A stretch of 64,000 nucleotides of DNA from CAZEKB01 sp964512225 (GCA_964512225.1 CAZEKB010000029.1:3531-67530); one strand, 5' to 3'; shown: positions 25,353-34,891, counted from the first letter of the stretch. The notes: generated from the sequence alone by a model not told the origin. Translations and numbers: made by a program.

Positions 25353-26141
25353 ATGCCCAACCGCTGGATCCACGCTCTCCTGATCGCGCTGCTGGTCGCC
25401 CTCGGCGCCGGCCCGGCGTTCGCTCAGGGCGAAGAAGAGGCGGACGAAGAGACCACCGAAGAAGCCGGCGACGAAGGCACCGACGAGACCGCCGAAGAGG
25501 GCGTGACCGACGGCAAGGCGCCGTCCGGCCCCTCGCTGCCCGGGAGCGCGTCCTCCTCGGCCGACGAAGAGGACGCCGAGCTGTCGATCTACCGCGAGCT
25601 CAAGACGGTCGAGTCCCAGGTCAACGACCTCAAGGAGAAGGTGTTCCGCAGCAAGGCCCGCCTCCTCCTCCTCGAAGAGAAGGTGATCCGCGGCGTCGTC
25701 TCCGGCGCCAAGGCGGTCATCCGCCACGTGAACAAGCTCGGCCCGGCCTACCGCCTGCAGTCGATCACCTACTACTTCGACGGCAACCCCATCTTCCAGC
25801 GCACCGACCCGACCGGGAACGGCCTCGCCAAGGAGAAGGAGCTGGAGATCTTCGAGGCGAACGTGCCCCCGGGGAACCACACGCTGTCGGTCACGGGCGT
25901 CATCAAGGGTCGCGGCAGCGGCCTCTTCGCCTACCTGTCGGACTACTCGTTCAACATCTCGTCGTCGTACACGTTCCTCGCCGAGGACGGACGCACCACC
26001 CGCCTGGACGCAGAGCTGTTCAAGCAGGGCGGCCCGGCCGGTGACTGGGTCCAGGGTCCGGCGTACGAGTTCAAGCTCCTCGGGGAGAAGGCGGGCGGCG
26101 AAGAGCCCGCGGACGCCTCCTCCGGCGGAGCCGGTCAGTAG
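25353..26141 (+). CDS. periplasmic coiled-coil protein, first gene of Glt-like cluster
   Basis: 262 residues; ATG 25353 has GGAGG 7 bp upstream and opens a signal peptide (PNRWIHALLIALLVALGAGPAFA). An acidic low-complexity stretch (Glu/Asp/Thr, ~25-75) is followed by a coiled coil (~80-125, LSIYRELKTVESQVNDLKEKVFRSKARL) and a beta-rich domain (~130-245, ITYYFDGNPIFQ, VPPGNHTLSVTGVIKG). No enzyme motif. Position and export suggest a periplasmic adaptor of the downstream motor complex. It looks like a conserved partner of gliding-cluster TPR genes in myxobacteria, but I cannot name it. Eighteen bases or fewer separate it from the next gene. Confidence 0.7.
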   Translation: MPNRWIHALLIALLVALGAGPAFAQGEEEADEETTEEAGDEGTDETAEEGVTDGKAPSGPSLPGSASSSADEEDAELSIYRELKTVESQVNDLKEKVFRSKARLLLLEEKVIRGVVSGAKAVIRHVNKLGPAYRLQSITYYFDGNPIFQRTDPTGNGLAKEKELEIFEANVPPGNHTLSVTGVIKGRGSGLFAYLSDYSFNISSSYTFLAEDGRTTRLDAELFKQGGPAGDWVQGPAYEFKLLGEKAGGEEPADASSGGAGQ

Positions 26142-26159
26142 AGGGTGCAAAAGGCGGAC

Positions 26160-28628
26160 GTGACCACTCCGGTTCGGTTCGGTCGATTCCTCGGGGGGCT
26201 CGGTTTCGCGCTCCTCTTGGCGGTGGCGTGGAGCCCGTCGTCGGCCTCGGCGCAGCGCGTCGATACCAACCGCCTCCAGTTCATCGAGAACGAGCTCGGC
26301 CAGCTCGAGAGGCGCTTCTTGAGCCTCCGCGGCGAGCTGTCCTCGGGCTCGCTCACGCGGAGCCCCCGCCTCATCTCGGAGCGGTATCGCGAGGCGCGCT
26401 ACGCCTACCTCGTCGAGGACTATGAGCGCTGTGCGCTGATCTTCTACTCGCTGCTCGAGAACGACGACCTGCGCGGCGATCCGCGGAAGCCCGAGGGGGA
26501 GTGGTACCTCGCCGAGTGCCTGTTCCTGGACGGGAACCTGCTGCCCGCGCAGCGCGAGTTCCGGGGCATCGTCGACACGGGCCCGAACCACCCCTTCTAC
26601 GGGGACAGCCTGCTCAAGCTGATCGAGATCTACGGGCGCACGGGCGAGGTCCGCGAGTTCAACTACTACTACAACAACTTCGTCCTGCAATCGCGGGACG
26701 ACAGCCCGACCTCGCTGCGCATCCGCTACGAGATGGGCCGCACGCTCTACCGCCAGGGCAAGCTCGCGGAGGCCCAGGGCATCTTCGGCGCCTTCCCTCG
26801 GGGCTCCACGTACACGCCCCAGGCCGGCTACCACAGCGGCGTGATCCTGGTCCGCCAGGGTCAGGACGCGTTGGACGCGGCCATCGACCTCGAGGCGCAG
26901 GGGCGCAACCAGGCCGCGGGCCAGGAGCGCAACGCCGCGATCCAGAAGTTCCAGTCGGCGATCACCGCGTTCATGGAGGTGGAGACGCTGCCCACCTCGA
27001 CGTCCGCCCACGAGCAGGTCCGGGACCTCACCCGCCTCGCCATCGCCCGTCTGCACTACCAGAACGGCAAGATCCCCGAGGCGGTCGGCTACTACTCGCG
27101 CATCGCGAGCGACTCGCCGGTCTACAGCGACGCGCTCTACGAGCTGATCTGGGCCACGATCGAGGCCGCGACCCAGCAGGAGCTCGAGTTCGAGTCGAAG
27201 CGGAAGTACGACGAAGCGCTGCGCGCGATCGAGATCTTCAACCTCGCCTTCCCCGAAGACGTCCGGGAGCCCGCCCTGCGGCTGCTCGCGGGCCACGTCC
27301 GCGTGCGGATGGAGGAGTACGAAGAGGCGATCGAGCGGTACGAGCTGGCGGGAGAGAAGTTCCGCGGCCTCAAGCGCATCGTGGACGAGATCGTCGGCTC
27401 CGGCGCGGACCCGATGGTCTACTTCAACCAGCTCGTCGACGACGACAAGTTCGTGGCCGAGGCCGACCTGACCGTCCCCAAGGAGGCGAAGCGTCAGGCC
27501 GCATCGGACGAGCGGGTGGCCGAGGCCGTGCGCATCTCGGGCGACCTCTACCGGCAGCAGGAGGCGATCGAGGACGCGGACATCCTGCTCGGGTTGCTCG
27601 AAGAGGCCCTGTACGGCAGCGAGTCGGTGGATCTGATCCAGACCTACCGCCTGCACCGCCAGCAGCTGTCCACGGCGGACGCGGCCGCGCTGCTCCTGCG
27701 CAACCGGCTCGTCGACTTCGAGATGGACTACCTCGCGACGGTGCTCCCCTCCGGTTCGCTGGGTTCGCTCGAGGCGATCCAGAAGGACCGCGAGCGGGCG
27801 GGCAGCTCGGCGACCGGCTTCGCGTCGGCTCGCCAGACCACGGTCGACAAGGCCGAGCACTTCGGGCTCCAGGCCCAGGCCGTGGGCGGCCGCCTGTACA
27901 CGCTCGAGCTCGTCGTCAACGACCTCCTCGGTCGGCTCGTGGGCATGGAGGAGTACCTGGTCGACGCCCGCAACCGCGGCGAGCGCACGCGCGAGAGCGA
28001 GCTCGAGGCGCGCAAGGAGATCGACGCGGAGCGCGCCCAGCTGGGCGAGGTGAAGGCGATCCTCATCCGCCTCCGTCGTCGGCTCGAGCCGCGCCTGCTG
28101 ACGGGGCGCCTGCTCGCGGAGTCGGCGATCGACGAGAACAAGCTCCGCGACGAGGCGGGCGCGTCCGTGAGCAGCCTCGAGAGTCGCCTCTCGGGTCTCC
28201 GCCGTCGCGTCTCCGGGGACGACGTCCTGCGCCGCATCGACACCGCCCGCACCCGGATCCAGGCGATCGCGGGCCAGTCCGCCGAGACCCGCCGCAAGCT
28301 CGACGACGCCGAGGGCAAGGAGATCGGCGAGATCAAGCGCGAGGTCGACTTCCAGCGCCGGATGGTCCGCAACCTCGACGGCGAAGGCGTGGAGATCGCC
28401 GGGGACAACGAGCAGGTCAGCGGCCGCATCGGCAAGCAGGCGTTCGCGGACGTCGCGGGCTTCTACGAGGACATGCTCACCCGGGCCGACATGGGCGTGA
28501 GCGACGTGTACTGGTACCGCAAGGAGCAGACGTCGCAGGAGCGCAAGAACCTCCAGCGGGAGAAGGTCAAGCGCCTCAAGGCGCTGGAAGCCGCCTTCGG
28601 CTCGGTGCTCGAGGAGGACGAGTCGTGA
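26160..28628 (+). CDS. periplasmic TPR protein, Glt-like cluster
   Basis: 822 residues from GTG 26160 (AAGG 5 bp upstream); an in-frame GTG at 26145 would add five residues. Signal peptide through WSPSSASA. Residues ~30-430 contain TPR-like helical pairs (YLVEDYERCALIFYSLL, EGEWYLAECLFLDGNLLPAQREF, LRIRYEMGRTLYRQGKLAEAQGIF, LARLHYQNGKIPEAVGYYSRI by key parts). Residues ~430-810 are long charged helices likely to form coiled coils. In M. xanthus, large periplasmic TPR proteins (GltD/AgnA type) span the periplasm between the inner-membrane motor and the outer membrane; equivalence here is by architecture and neighbourhood. It overlaps the next gene by GTGA. Confidence 0.75.
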   Translation: MTTPVRFGRFLGGLGFALLLAVAWSPSSASAQRVDTNRLQFIENELGQLERRFLSLRGELSSGSLTRSPRLISERYREARYAYLVEDYERCALIFYSLLENDDLRGDPRKPEGEWYLAECLFLDGNLLPAQREFRGIVDTGPNHPFYGDSLLKLIEIYGRTGEVREFNYYYNNFVLQSRDDSPTSLRIRYEMGRTLYRQGKLAEAQGIFGAFPRGSTYTPQAGYHSGVILVRQGQDALDAAIDLEAQGRNQAAGQERNAAIQKFQSAITAFMEVETLPTSTSAHEQVRDLTRLAIARLHYQNGKIPEAVGYYSRIASDSPVYSDALYELIWATIEAATQQELEFESKRKYDEALRAIEIFNLAFPEDVREPALRLLAGHVRVRMEEYEEAIERYELAGEKFRGLKRIVDEIVGSGADPMVYFNQLVDDDKFVAEADLTVPKEAKRQAASDERVAEAVRISGDLYRQQEAIEDADILLGLLEEALYGSESVDLIQTYRLHRQQLSTADAAALLLRNRLVDFEMDYLATVLPSGSLGSLEAIQKDRERAGSSATGFASARQTTVDKAEHFGLQAQAVGGRLYTLELVVNDLLGRLVGMEEYLVDARNRGERTRESELEARKEIDAERAQLGEVKAILIRLRRRLEPRLLTGRLLAESAIDENKLRDEAGASVSSLESRLSGLRRRVSGDDVLRRIDTARTRIQAIAGQSAETRRKLDDAEGKEIGEIKREVDFQRRMVRNLDGEGVEIAGDNEQVSGRIGKQAFADVAGFYEDMLTRADMGVSDVYWYRKEQTSQERKNLQREKVKRLKALEAAFGSVLEEDES

Positions 28629-31600
28629 TCCTCCGCATCGCCGCGCGCCTCCTGCCCCTGCTCGCGTTCCTCGTCGCGTCGTCCGCTTTCGCCCAGGGCG
28701 AGACCAGCGAGACGACCGAGGCTACAGAGACTTCGGAGCCCGTCGAAGCCGACCCGGCGCCCGCCCCCGCCCCGGCCAAGCCGTCGGCCACGGGCCCCCA
28801 GGCGGTCGACGAGTGCGGAGACGATCTCTCCGACGCGGGCGACGACTTCGATCCCGCCGCCCGGGAAGTGGTGGAGACGTCGACGGGGCCCGCGGAGGTC
28901 GTGAGCGACGGCAGCGCGACCGCCGACGAGATCGAGCTCGACAACTGGCGCGCCGCGGCCGCGCGGTTCCAGGACCGGGCCAACGAGTTCGCGAGCGAGG
29001 TCTCGCGGATCATCTACAACAAGTACGACGTGGAGGTCGCCGAGCTGCGCGGCGGGTACGACCGGCTGGTCGGCAAGGCGGACCTCGAGGAGCGGCTGCT
29101 CCGCGAAGAGGCCATCCGCGCCCACGAGCGCTTCGTCAACGAGCACCCGAACTCTACGCACACCCCGCGGCGGATGTTCCGGCTCGCGGAGCTCTACTTC
29201 GAGGAGTCCGAAGAGAAGTACCTCGTGGACAACGAGAAGTACGGCGAGCTCGATCTGCTCTTCGAAGAGGGGAAGATCGACTACCTGCCGGAGCCCCCGC
29301 TCAAGGACTACCGGAAGTCGATCAAGCTCTACAAGGACATCATCAAGCGCTTCTCGGACTACGAGGACCTCGGCGCCGTCTACTACATGCTGGGCTTTTG
29401 CTACAGCGACGAGACCGCGCGGCACCTCGACCCCGAGCGCGCCAAGGAGACGTACGAGGCGCTCGTCAACAACGTCGAGGAGAGCATCTACACGAACCAG
29501 GCGCTGTTCCGGCTCGGCAACATCGCGTTCGAAGAGAACCCCGTCCCCGGCGAGGCGCACCCCCTCGAGGTGGCGATCGGGTACTACGAAGACGTCATCG
29601 AGTACTTCGACCGGCGCGCGGTGGACGAGCCCGCCAAGAACTGGTCCGTCCGCGACCAGAAGCTCTTCGAGGGCGCGCTCTACAAGTACGCGTGGGCCTA
29701 CTACAAGCTCGACCGCCCCGACTACGACGACCTCGAGTTCGCGATCACCAAGTTCGTATCGCTCCTGGATTGGGCGGAGTCGCTGATCGCCGAGAACCAG
29801 TCCGCCGACCTGCGGCCCGAGACGATCCGCTACGTCGCGATCTCGTTCGCCGACCTGTCCTCCGAGCTCGCGACCGACCCGATGCGGTACGCGATCCTCT
29901 GGCTCGACAAGCTCGGGGACAAGCCGTGGCAGTTCGACGTGCTCACCGAGCTCGCGGCGGTCCTCGTCGAGCAGGCGCGCTACGAGGAGGCGATCGACGC
30001 CTACGCGATGCTGCAGCAGAAGTTCCCGCTGCGGCCCGAGGCGCCCGAGTTCCAGAACCGGATCGTCGAGATCTGGCAGAACATGCCCGTCCCCGACGCC
30101 GACGCGTCGTCGCTCGCGCGGGTGCACCTCACCGAGCAGTACGGCCCGAACAGCAAGTGGAACAAGGCGAACGGGGACAACCCCGAGGCGCTGTCGAAGG
30201 CGAGCGACTACATCCTCAACTCGCTGGAGTGGGTGGCCATCAGCTACCACACGAAGGCGATCCGGACGAACGACCCCAACGACTTCCTGCTCGCGTCCGA
30301 GCGGTACCGCGAGTACCTGGACACCTACCCCTTCGCCAAGAACGCCTACGAGCTCAACTTCTGGCTCGCGGAGTGCCTCTTCTACGGCCGCAAGTGGGAA
30401 GAGGCGATCGCCCAGTACCGGAGCCTCGCGGGCTTCCCCGAGGACAGCAAGCAGCGCGAGGCGCTCGAGTCGATCATGGCCGCCTACCGCGAGCTGTGGC
30501 TGGAGCAGCCGGACGTCTCGACGCTCCCCGGCGCCCTGGAGAACATGAAGCCGAAGCTCGGCGAGACGGTGGACTTCGCGAAGATCCCGCTCACGGATCT
30601 CGACAAGGACTACGTCGGCGCCGCGCGCGACCTGCTCGAGTTCGACCCGAACTACTCGCAGGCCGTCGTGCTCCTCTACGACATCGGGCAGATCTACTAC
30701 TACCGAAACTGGCTCCCCCAGGCCCGCGAGATCTTCGTGGAGATCATCGACGGCTTCCCGGACACGGAGTACGCCTCCTACTCCGCGGGCCTCATCGTCG
30801 ACTCCTGGCTCTACACCGGGCAGCTCGGCCGCATGCGCGCGGCCGCCAAGAAGTACGCGGCCATGGGCCTCGGCGGCGGCTCGGAGCTGGCGCTGAAGCG
30901 CGAGGAGAACTTCAAGAGCCTCGAGCGAAGCGCCCTGTTCAAGCAGGGTGAGATCGCCTACGACAGGGCGCAGTACCAGTGCGCCGTCGACGCCTTCGAG
31001 GACTACTACGCGCAGTACGGCCACGAGGGCACGGACGAGGATCCGCAGAACATCGACTTCGTGCTCTACAACGTCGCGCAGGCGTATACGAAGCTGGGGC
31101 GCACCGAGAAGTCGAACGAGTTCTTCGAGAAGCTGCTCGCCGACTTCCCCCACTCCGAGCAGGCGCCCGCCACCTTCTGGAAGATGGCGTCCAACTACGA
31201 GCGCGTGCTCAAGCTCGAGAAGGCCGTCCGGTACTACGAAGACCTCGTGAAGTACCACCCCGAGCACAAGGACACGGCGAGCGCGCTGTTCAACGCCGCG
31301 TTCCTGAAGGTCGGCCTGAAGCGCTTCGCCGAGGCCGCCCGCGACTACGAGCTGTACCACCGCAACTTCACCGAGCAGAAGGACGCCAAGGGTGTCCTCT
31401 ACCGCGCCGCGCAGATGTGGGAGACGGCGGCCGATCGCCGGAACGCGCGTCGCGTCTACAACGAGTGGCTCGGGCTCTACGGGGCCGAGGACGCCGACCG
31501 CTGGGTCGAGACGAACTACAAGCTCGCGGGCTTCTTCGACGAAGAGGGCAAGGGGCGTGAGGCCGTCAAGCTGCTCACGCTCATCCACGACAGCTACCCG

Positions 31601-32224
31601 ACCATGAAGTCGGAGCTGGGCGGCCTGGGCGTGAAGATCGCCGCGGAGATCGCGTTCGGACCGCTGGAGGCGGACTACGAAGAGTTCGCGGCGTACGAGT
31701 ACACCGGCGACCAAGAGAAGGACGCTCCGATCATCGAAGAGAAGCTGGAGTGGAACCGGCGCCTCAAGGAGGACTTCGACGCCTTCGTGGTCGAGTACTC
31801 CGACTTCGAGTGGCAGTCCGCCGCGATCTTCTACAAGGGCCTGTCCTTCCAGACCCACGCGGACCAGTGGTCGAAGTACCCGATCCCCCCGGAGATCGAA
31901 GACGACCCCGAGCTGCTCGAGATCATCATGGAGAAGATCGACGAGCGCACGAAGCCGATGTACGAGGCCGCCACCGTCGCGTTCACGGCCGTCGTCGACG
32001 CCGCGAAGACGAAGAAGCGCCACACCGAGTGGGTGGACCGCGCGCTCTTCGAGCTCAGCCGGATCGATCCGAACCTCTACAGCGTGCCCAAGCCCGCCAA
32101 GTCCACCGTCATCGAGTCCGACGCCCTCGACCTGCCGCCCGCGGTCGAGGCGGTCGATCAGACCTCGGCGCTGCCGGTGGACCGGCGTCCCAGGTACGCC
32201 CGTGCCGAAGGGATCCGCCGATGA
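28625..32224 (+). CDS. very large periplasmic TPR protein, Glt-like cluster
   Basis: 1199 residues, GTG start overlapping the previous stop. Signal peptide VILRIAARLLPLLAFLVASSAFA, then an acidic/Pro-Ala linker (~25-65). From ~130 to ~1080 the protein is built of TPR-like repeats with typical Tyr/Ala/Leu spacing (for example ALYKYAWAYYKLDRPDYDD, AVRYYEDLVKYHPEHKDT, FWLAECLFYGRKWEEAIAQYR). Length is unusual: about twice a typical TPR scaffold. It could span much of the periplasm. No enzymatic motif. Its stop overlaps the next start (ATGA), so four genes in a row are translationally coupled. Confidence 0.75.
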   Translation: MILRIAARLLPLLAFLVASSAFAQGETSETTEATETSEPVEADPAPAPAPAKPSATGPQAVDECGDDLSDAGDDFDPAAREVVETSTGPAEVVSDGSATADEIELDNWRAAAARFQDRANEFASEVSRIIYNKYDVEVAELRGGYDRLVGKADLEERLLREEAIRAHERFVNEHPNSTHTPRRMFRLAELYFEESEEKYLVDNEKYGELDLLFEEGKIDYLPEPPLKDYRKSIKLYKDIIKRFSDYEDLGAVYYMLGFCYSDETARHLDPERAKETYEALVNNVEESIYTNQALFRLGNIAFEENPVPGEAHPLEVAIGYYEDVIEYFDRRAVDEPAKNWSVRDQKLFEGALYKYAWAYYKLDRPDYDDLEFAITKFVSLLDWAESLIAENQSADLRPETIRYVAISFADLSSELATDPMRYAILWLDKLGDKPWQFDVLTELAAVLVEQARYEEAIDAYAMLQQKFPLRPEAPEFQNRIVEIWQNMPVPDADASSLARVHLTEQYGPNSKWNKANGDNPEALSKASDYILNSLEWVAISYHTKAIRTNDPNDFLLASERYREYLDTYPFAKNAYELNFWLAECLFYGRKWEEAIAQYRSLAGFPEDSKQREALESIMAAYRELWLEQPDVSTLPGALENMKPKLGETVDFAKIPLTDLDKDYVGAARDLLEFDPNYSQAVVLLYDIGQIYYYRNWLPQAREIFVEIIDGFPDTEYASYSAGLIVDSWLYTGQLGRMRAAAKKYAAMGLGGGSELALKREENFKSLERSALFKQGEIAYDRAQYQCAVDAFEDYYAQYGHEGTDEDPQNIDFVLYNVAQAYTKLGRTEKSNEFFEKLLADFPHSEQAPATFWKMASNYERVLKLEKAVRYYEDLVKYHPEHKDTASALFNAAFLKVGLKRFAEAARDYELYHRNFTEQKDAKGVLYRAAQMWETAADRRNARRVYNEWLGLYGAEDADRWVETNYKLAGFFDEEGKGREAVKLLTLIHDSYPTMKSELGGLGVKIAAEIAFGPLEADYEEFAAYEYTGDQEKDAPIIEEKLEWNRRLKEDFDAFVVEYSDFEWQSAAIFYKGLSFQTHADQWSKYPIPPEIEDDPELLEIIMEKIDERTKPMYEAATVAFTAVVDAAKTKKRHTEWVDRALFELSRIDPNLYSVPKPAKSTVIESDALDLPPAVEAVDQTSALPVDRRPRYARAEGIRR

Positions 32225-33663
32225 GTCGCGCCGCGCTCTTCGTCCTCCTCTCCGGCCTCCTGCTGTCCTCGGGCTGCCCGAAGGAGGGGGCGACCACGAC
32301 GTCCGGCGACGCCGGCACCACGACCGCCGCGTCGACGGGTTCGAACACGTCCACGGCGTCCACGTCGAGCGACGAGATCCCCGCGCCGCTGGTCTCCGAG
32401 GACGGTCGCATGCAGCAGGTCGACGCGGCCGGGTACCCCCTGTGGAACCCCGACGGCACCCCGATCTGGGAGCCCACGCCCGAAGAGAAGGCCAACCAGC
32501 TCTTCGAGGAGGCGGTGATGCTCAGCCGCGGCTTCGCGGGCGCGCCGCCCAACCTCGTGGGCGCCATGGGCCGGCTGAAGGACGCGCTGTCCTTCAAGGA
32601 CGACTTCCCCGAGGCTCACTACAACCTGGGGCTGGTCCAGCTCGAGATGGGCTACCTGCGGGACGCGAGGGCGAGCTTCCAGAAGGCGATCAACTACAAG
32701 CCGGACATGCGGGACGCGCTGCTGGCGCTCGCGATCGCCGCCGAGCGAGCGGGCGACCTCGGCGTCGCGGAGCGGATGTACCTCAAGGGCGACTCGATCG
32801 CGGACGACCTCGACGTCGACTTCGACAACGGGATCGCGCGCGTCCTGCGCAAGCGAGGCAACGCCGAGGCGGCGCGCGACCGAGCGCGGAAGATCCTCGA
32901 GGTCAACGCGAACAGCGTCGACGCCTACAACACGCTCGGGCTCGCCTACATGGACCTGGGCGAGATCGAGCTCGCCCGCTTCGTCTTCATGAAGGCCGAA
33001 GCGTCGGTGCCCGGGGGCGCCGACAACCCCTCGATTCAGGCCAACCTCGGGCTCGTGTTCTTCAAGAAGGGCGACGAGTTCGAAGCCGAGGCGCGGTTCA
33101 CGCGCGCGATCGCCCTGGATCCCGACCACGTCGGCGCGTCGGTGAACCTCGGGTACCTCAAGCTGCAGAACCTCGACTTCGAGGGCGCCCGAGACCTGCT
33201 CGAGAAGGCCCACAAGCGTCGGCCCAAGGACGTCCCGATCGCCCTCGATCTCGCCGTCGCCTACAGCGGCACGGGGGAGTTCAAGAAGGCCGAGGCCCTG
33301 TTGGAGGACATCGCGAGCGGCCCGGGCCGGTACCAGGCCGACGCGGTCTACAACCTCGGCATCCTGTACGCGGACAAGCTCAAGGACCTCGACGAGGCGC
33401 TGATCCAGTACAACAAGTACATCTCCCTCGAGGAGGCGGCGGGTCGGATCGTGGGCGAAGAGGCGCCGGTCCGGTCGTACATCGCCGAGGTCGAGAAGAC
33501 GAAGAAGCGCGAGGAGCGCCGCCGCAAGCGCGAGGAGCGCAAGCGCGCCAAGGAAGCGGAGAAGGCCCGCAAGGCGGCCGCCGAGGCGGCGACCACGCCG
33601 AATTCCGGGGAACCTGCGGGTGGATCCGGCGGTCCGGACGGCACACAAGGGGGCGGACAGTGA
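32221..33663 (+). CDS. TPR lipoprotein, GltE/AglT-like
   Basis: 480 residues. The lipobox is LLSSGC; a Thr/Ser/Ala-rich linker follows (~22-55). Residues ~85-410 hold seven or more TPR units (AHYNLGLVQLEMGYLRDARASFQKAI, AYNTLGLAYMDLGEIELARFVFMKAE, VNLGYLKLQNLDFEGARDLLEKA in part). The C-terminus is a long Lys/Arg/Glu helix (KKREERRRKREERKRAKEAEK) ending in a Gly/Ser tail. A TPR lipoprotein next to the motor genes matches AglT/GltE of the Myxococcus gliding machine. Fifty bases with a promoter-like element separate it from the next gene. Confidence 0.75.
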   Translation: MSRAALFVLLSGLLLSSGCPKEGATTTSGDAGTTTAASTGSNTSTASTSSDEIPAPLVSEDGRMQQVDAAGYPLWNPDGTPIWEPTPEEKANQLFEEAVMLSRGFAGAPPNLVGAMGRLKDALSFKDDFPEAHYNLGLVQLEMGYLRDARASFQKAINYKPDMRDALLALAIAAERAGDLGVAERMYLKGDSIADDLDVDFDNGIARVLRKRGNAEAARDRARKILEVNANSVDAYNTLGLAYMDLGEIELARFVFMKAEASVPGGADNPSIQANLGLVFFKKGDEFEAEARFTRAIALDPDHVGASVNLGYLKLQNLDFEGARDLLEKAHKRRPKDVPIALDLAVAYSGTGEFKKAEALLEDIASGPGRYQADAVYNLGILYADKLKDLDEALIQYNKYISLEEAAGRIVGEEAPVRSYIAEVEKTKKREERRRKREERKRAKEAEKARKAAAEAATTPNSGEPAGGSGGPDGTQGGGQ

Positions 33664-33674
33664 GTCGCTGCCGC

Positions 33675-33704
33675 TTGCACCAGCAGGGTGCGCTTCCCTA
33701 TAAT
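33675..33704 (+). promoter_or_regulatory. promoter-like element with perfect -10
   Basis: TTGCAC (33675-33680), 18-bp spacer, TATAAT (33699-33704). The -10 box is a perfect consensus in DNA of ~70% G+C. The predicted start (about 33711) is only ~3 bp before the ATG at 33714, which has no Shine-Dalgarno sequence, so the transcript could be leaderless. Confidence 0.5.
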
Positions 33705-33713
33705 CCGACGTCC

Positions 33714-34025
33714 ATGGAGAAAACCACTGTGAATTCGGGCACTTGGAGCGCTTCGCCGTTCGTTCGAATGATCGCGGTCGCGCTCCTTGGCTTCCTCGCC
33801 GTTCCTCTTTACACTGCGGACGCCGAAGCTCAGCAGCGTCGCAAAGTCATTCGGTTCGACGAGGACGCGCTGAACGAGGACGACTACAAGATCACCGGTA
33901 ATGTCCATAAGCCCGAGTTGACCTATTTCCTGACTCGTCAGGAGCAAGAAGACCTCGAGACGCTCCAGTTGAAGGAGAGCTTCATCCCCAAGATCGTCAA
34001 GTCCGTCGAAAAGCCCCCCTTCTAG
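33714..34025 (+). CDS. small secreted protein of Glt-like cluster
   Basis: 103 residues. The N-terminus has a membrane segment ending in ADAEAQ, a plausible signal peptide. The mature ~65 residues (RRKVIRFDEDALNEDDYKI, KPELTYFLTRQEQED, LKESFIPKIVKSVEKPPF by parts) look conserved in style: a short beta part and an amphipathic helix ending in KPPF. I do not recognise a named family. The gene is noticeably less GC-rich than its neighbours (for example TATTTCCTGACTCGTC, CATTCGG) and has its own promoter-like element and no ribosome binding site. It directly precedes the ExbB/TolQ-like gene, so it may be an accessory of the motor. Confidence 0.65.
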   Translation: MEKTTVNSGTWSASPFVRMIAVALLGFLAVPLYTADAEAQQRRKVIRFDEDALNEDDYKITGNVHKPELTYFLTRQEQEDLETLQLKESFIPKIVKSVEKPPF

Positions 34026-34148
34026 CCCACGGGCCAGGCGGGGGACCCTGACGGGCCCCGATCTCTCGACCACCATCTCGCGCTCCGGCGCCGGTCCCTG
34101 CGGCCGCCGTAACCGGTGCTTTTCGTCCCCCTGAGGAGGTTCCAAAAG

Positions 34149-34805
34149 ATGAACTTCATTCTGAGTTTCTTCCGCGACGGCGGCCCCTTCATGTACATCA
34201 TCCTCGTGGTGTCGGTCATTGCGATGGCCACCATCATCGAGCGCGGGTACATGGTGCTCTTCCGCTACAACCTGAACGGCGCAGCGTTCATGGCCCAGAT
34301 CCAGAAGCTGATCATGGCCAACAACATCGACCGCGCCATCAAGCTCTGCAACGCGGAGAGCAACGCGGCGCTGACCAAGGTGCTGAAGGCGGGCCTCACG
34401 CGCGCCAACCGCTCCACGGTGGAGATCCAGAACGCGGTCGACGAGGCCACGCTCGAGGTCATCCCTATGATCCAGAAGCGGACGCCGTACCTCGGGATGT
34501 GGGCGAACGTCGCCACCCTGATCGGCCTGCTCGGGACCATCTCCGGTCTCGTGACCGCGTTCAAGGCCGTGGCCTCCGCGTCCCCGGAGACGAAGCAGAC
34601 CCTGCTCGCCGCCGGTATCTCCGTCGCCATGTACACCACGGCGTTCGGCCTGGTGGTCGCCATCCCGACGATGATCTGCCACTCGATCATCTCGAACCGC
34701 ACCACGAAGCTGATCGACGAGATCGACCAGTACAGCGTGAAGCTCATCAACCTGCTGGCCGCGCGCCAGCGGGGCACCCTCAAGGAAGAGGGCGCCGAGG
34801 GCTGA
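34149..34805 (+). CDS. TolQ/ExbB/AglR-like motor stator subunit
   Basis: 218 residues; ATG 34149 with a strong GAGGAGG 8 bp upstream. Three transmembrane helices (about 13-33, 115-140, 150-175) and the MotA/TolQ/ExbB core (KRTPYLGMWANVATLIGLLGTISGLV and LAAGISVAMYTTAFGLVVAIPTM by parts). Such proteins form a pentamer around a dimer of TolR/ExbD-like subunits and convert proton flow into movement. In M. xanthus AglR does this for gliding and for the Nfs spore-coat system. Two TolR-like genes follow, as in aglRQS. The preceding 123-bp spacer (34026-34148) shows no strong element other than this binding site. Confidence 0.88.
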   Translation: MNFILSFFRDGGPFMYIILVVSVIAMATIIERGYMVLFRYNLNGAAFMAQIQKLIMANNIDRAIKLCNAESNAALTKVLKAGLTRANRSTVEIQNAVDEATLEVIPMIQKRTPYLGMWANVATLIGLLGTISGLVTAFKAVASASPETKQTLLAAGISVAMYTTAFGLVVAIPTMICHSIISNRTTKLIDEIDQYSVKLINLLAARQRGTLKEEGAEG

Positions 34806-34831
34806 TCCCGGTCCGCCGGGAACCTCGGAGT

Positions 34832-34862
34832 GCGCTCTGCGGTCATTGAGACCGTAGAGCGC
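34832..34862 (+). promoter_or_regulatory. intercistronic hairpin between motor genes
   Basis: GCGCTCTGCGGTC and GACCGTAGAGCGC pair over 13 bp with one G-U/wobble position and a 5-nt loop (ATTGA). It sits 27 bp after the ExbB-like stop and ends 30 bp before the TolR-like ATG, which has GGAGAGGAAA upstream. No T-run follows, so read-through with altered mRNA stability is more likely than full termination. Confidence 0.55.
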
Positions 34863-34891
34863 GCGATTCTCTACCGGAGAGGAAACCTCAG

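Noticed and set aside
28463..32023. 1186-codon minus-strand frame opposite the large TPR gene.
   Set aside because: Leu/Val/Arg-rich shadow without domains; the plus strand has a signal peptide and TPR pattern.
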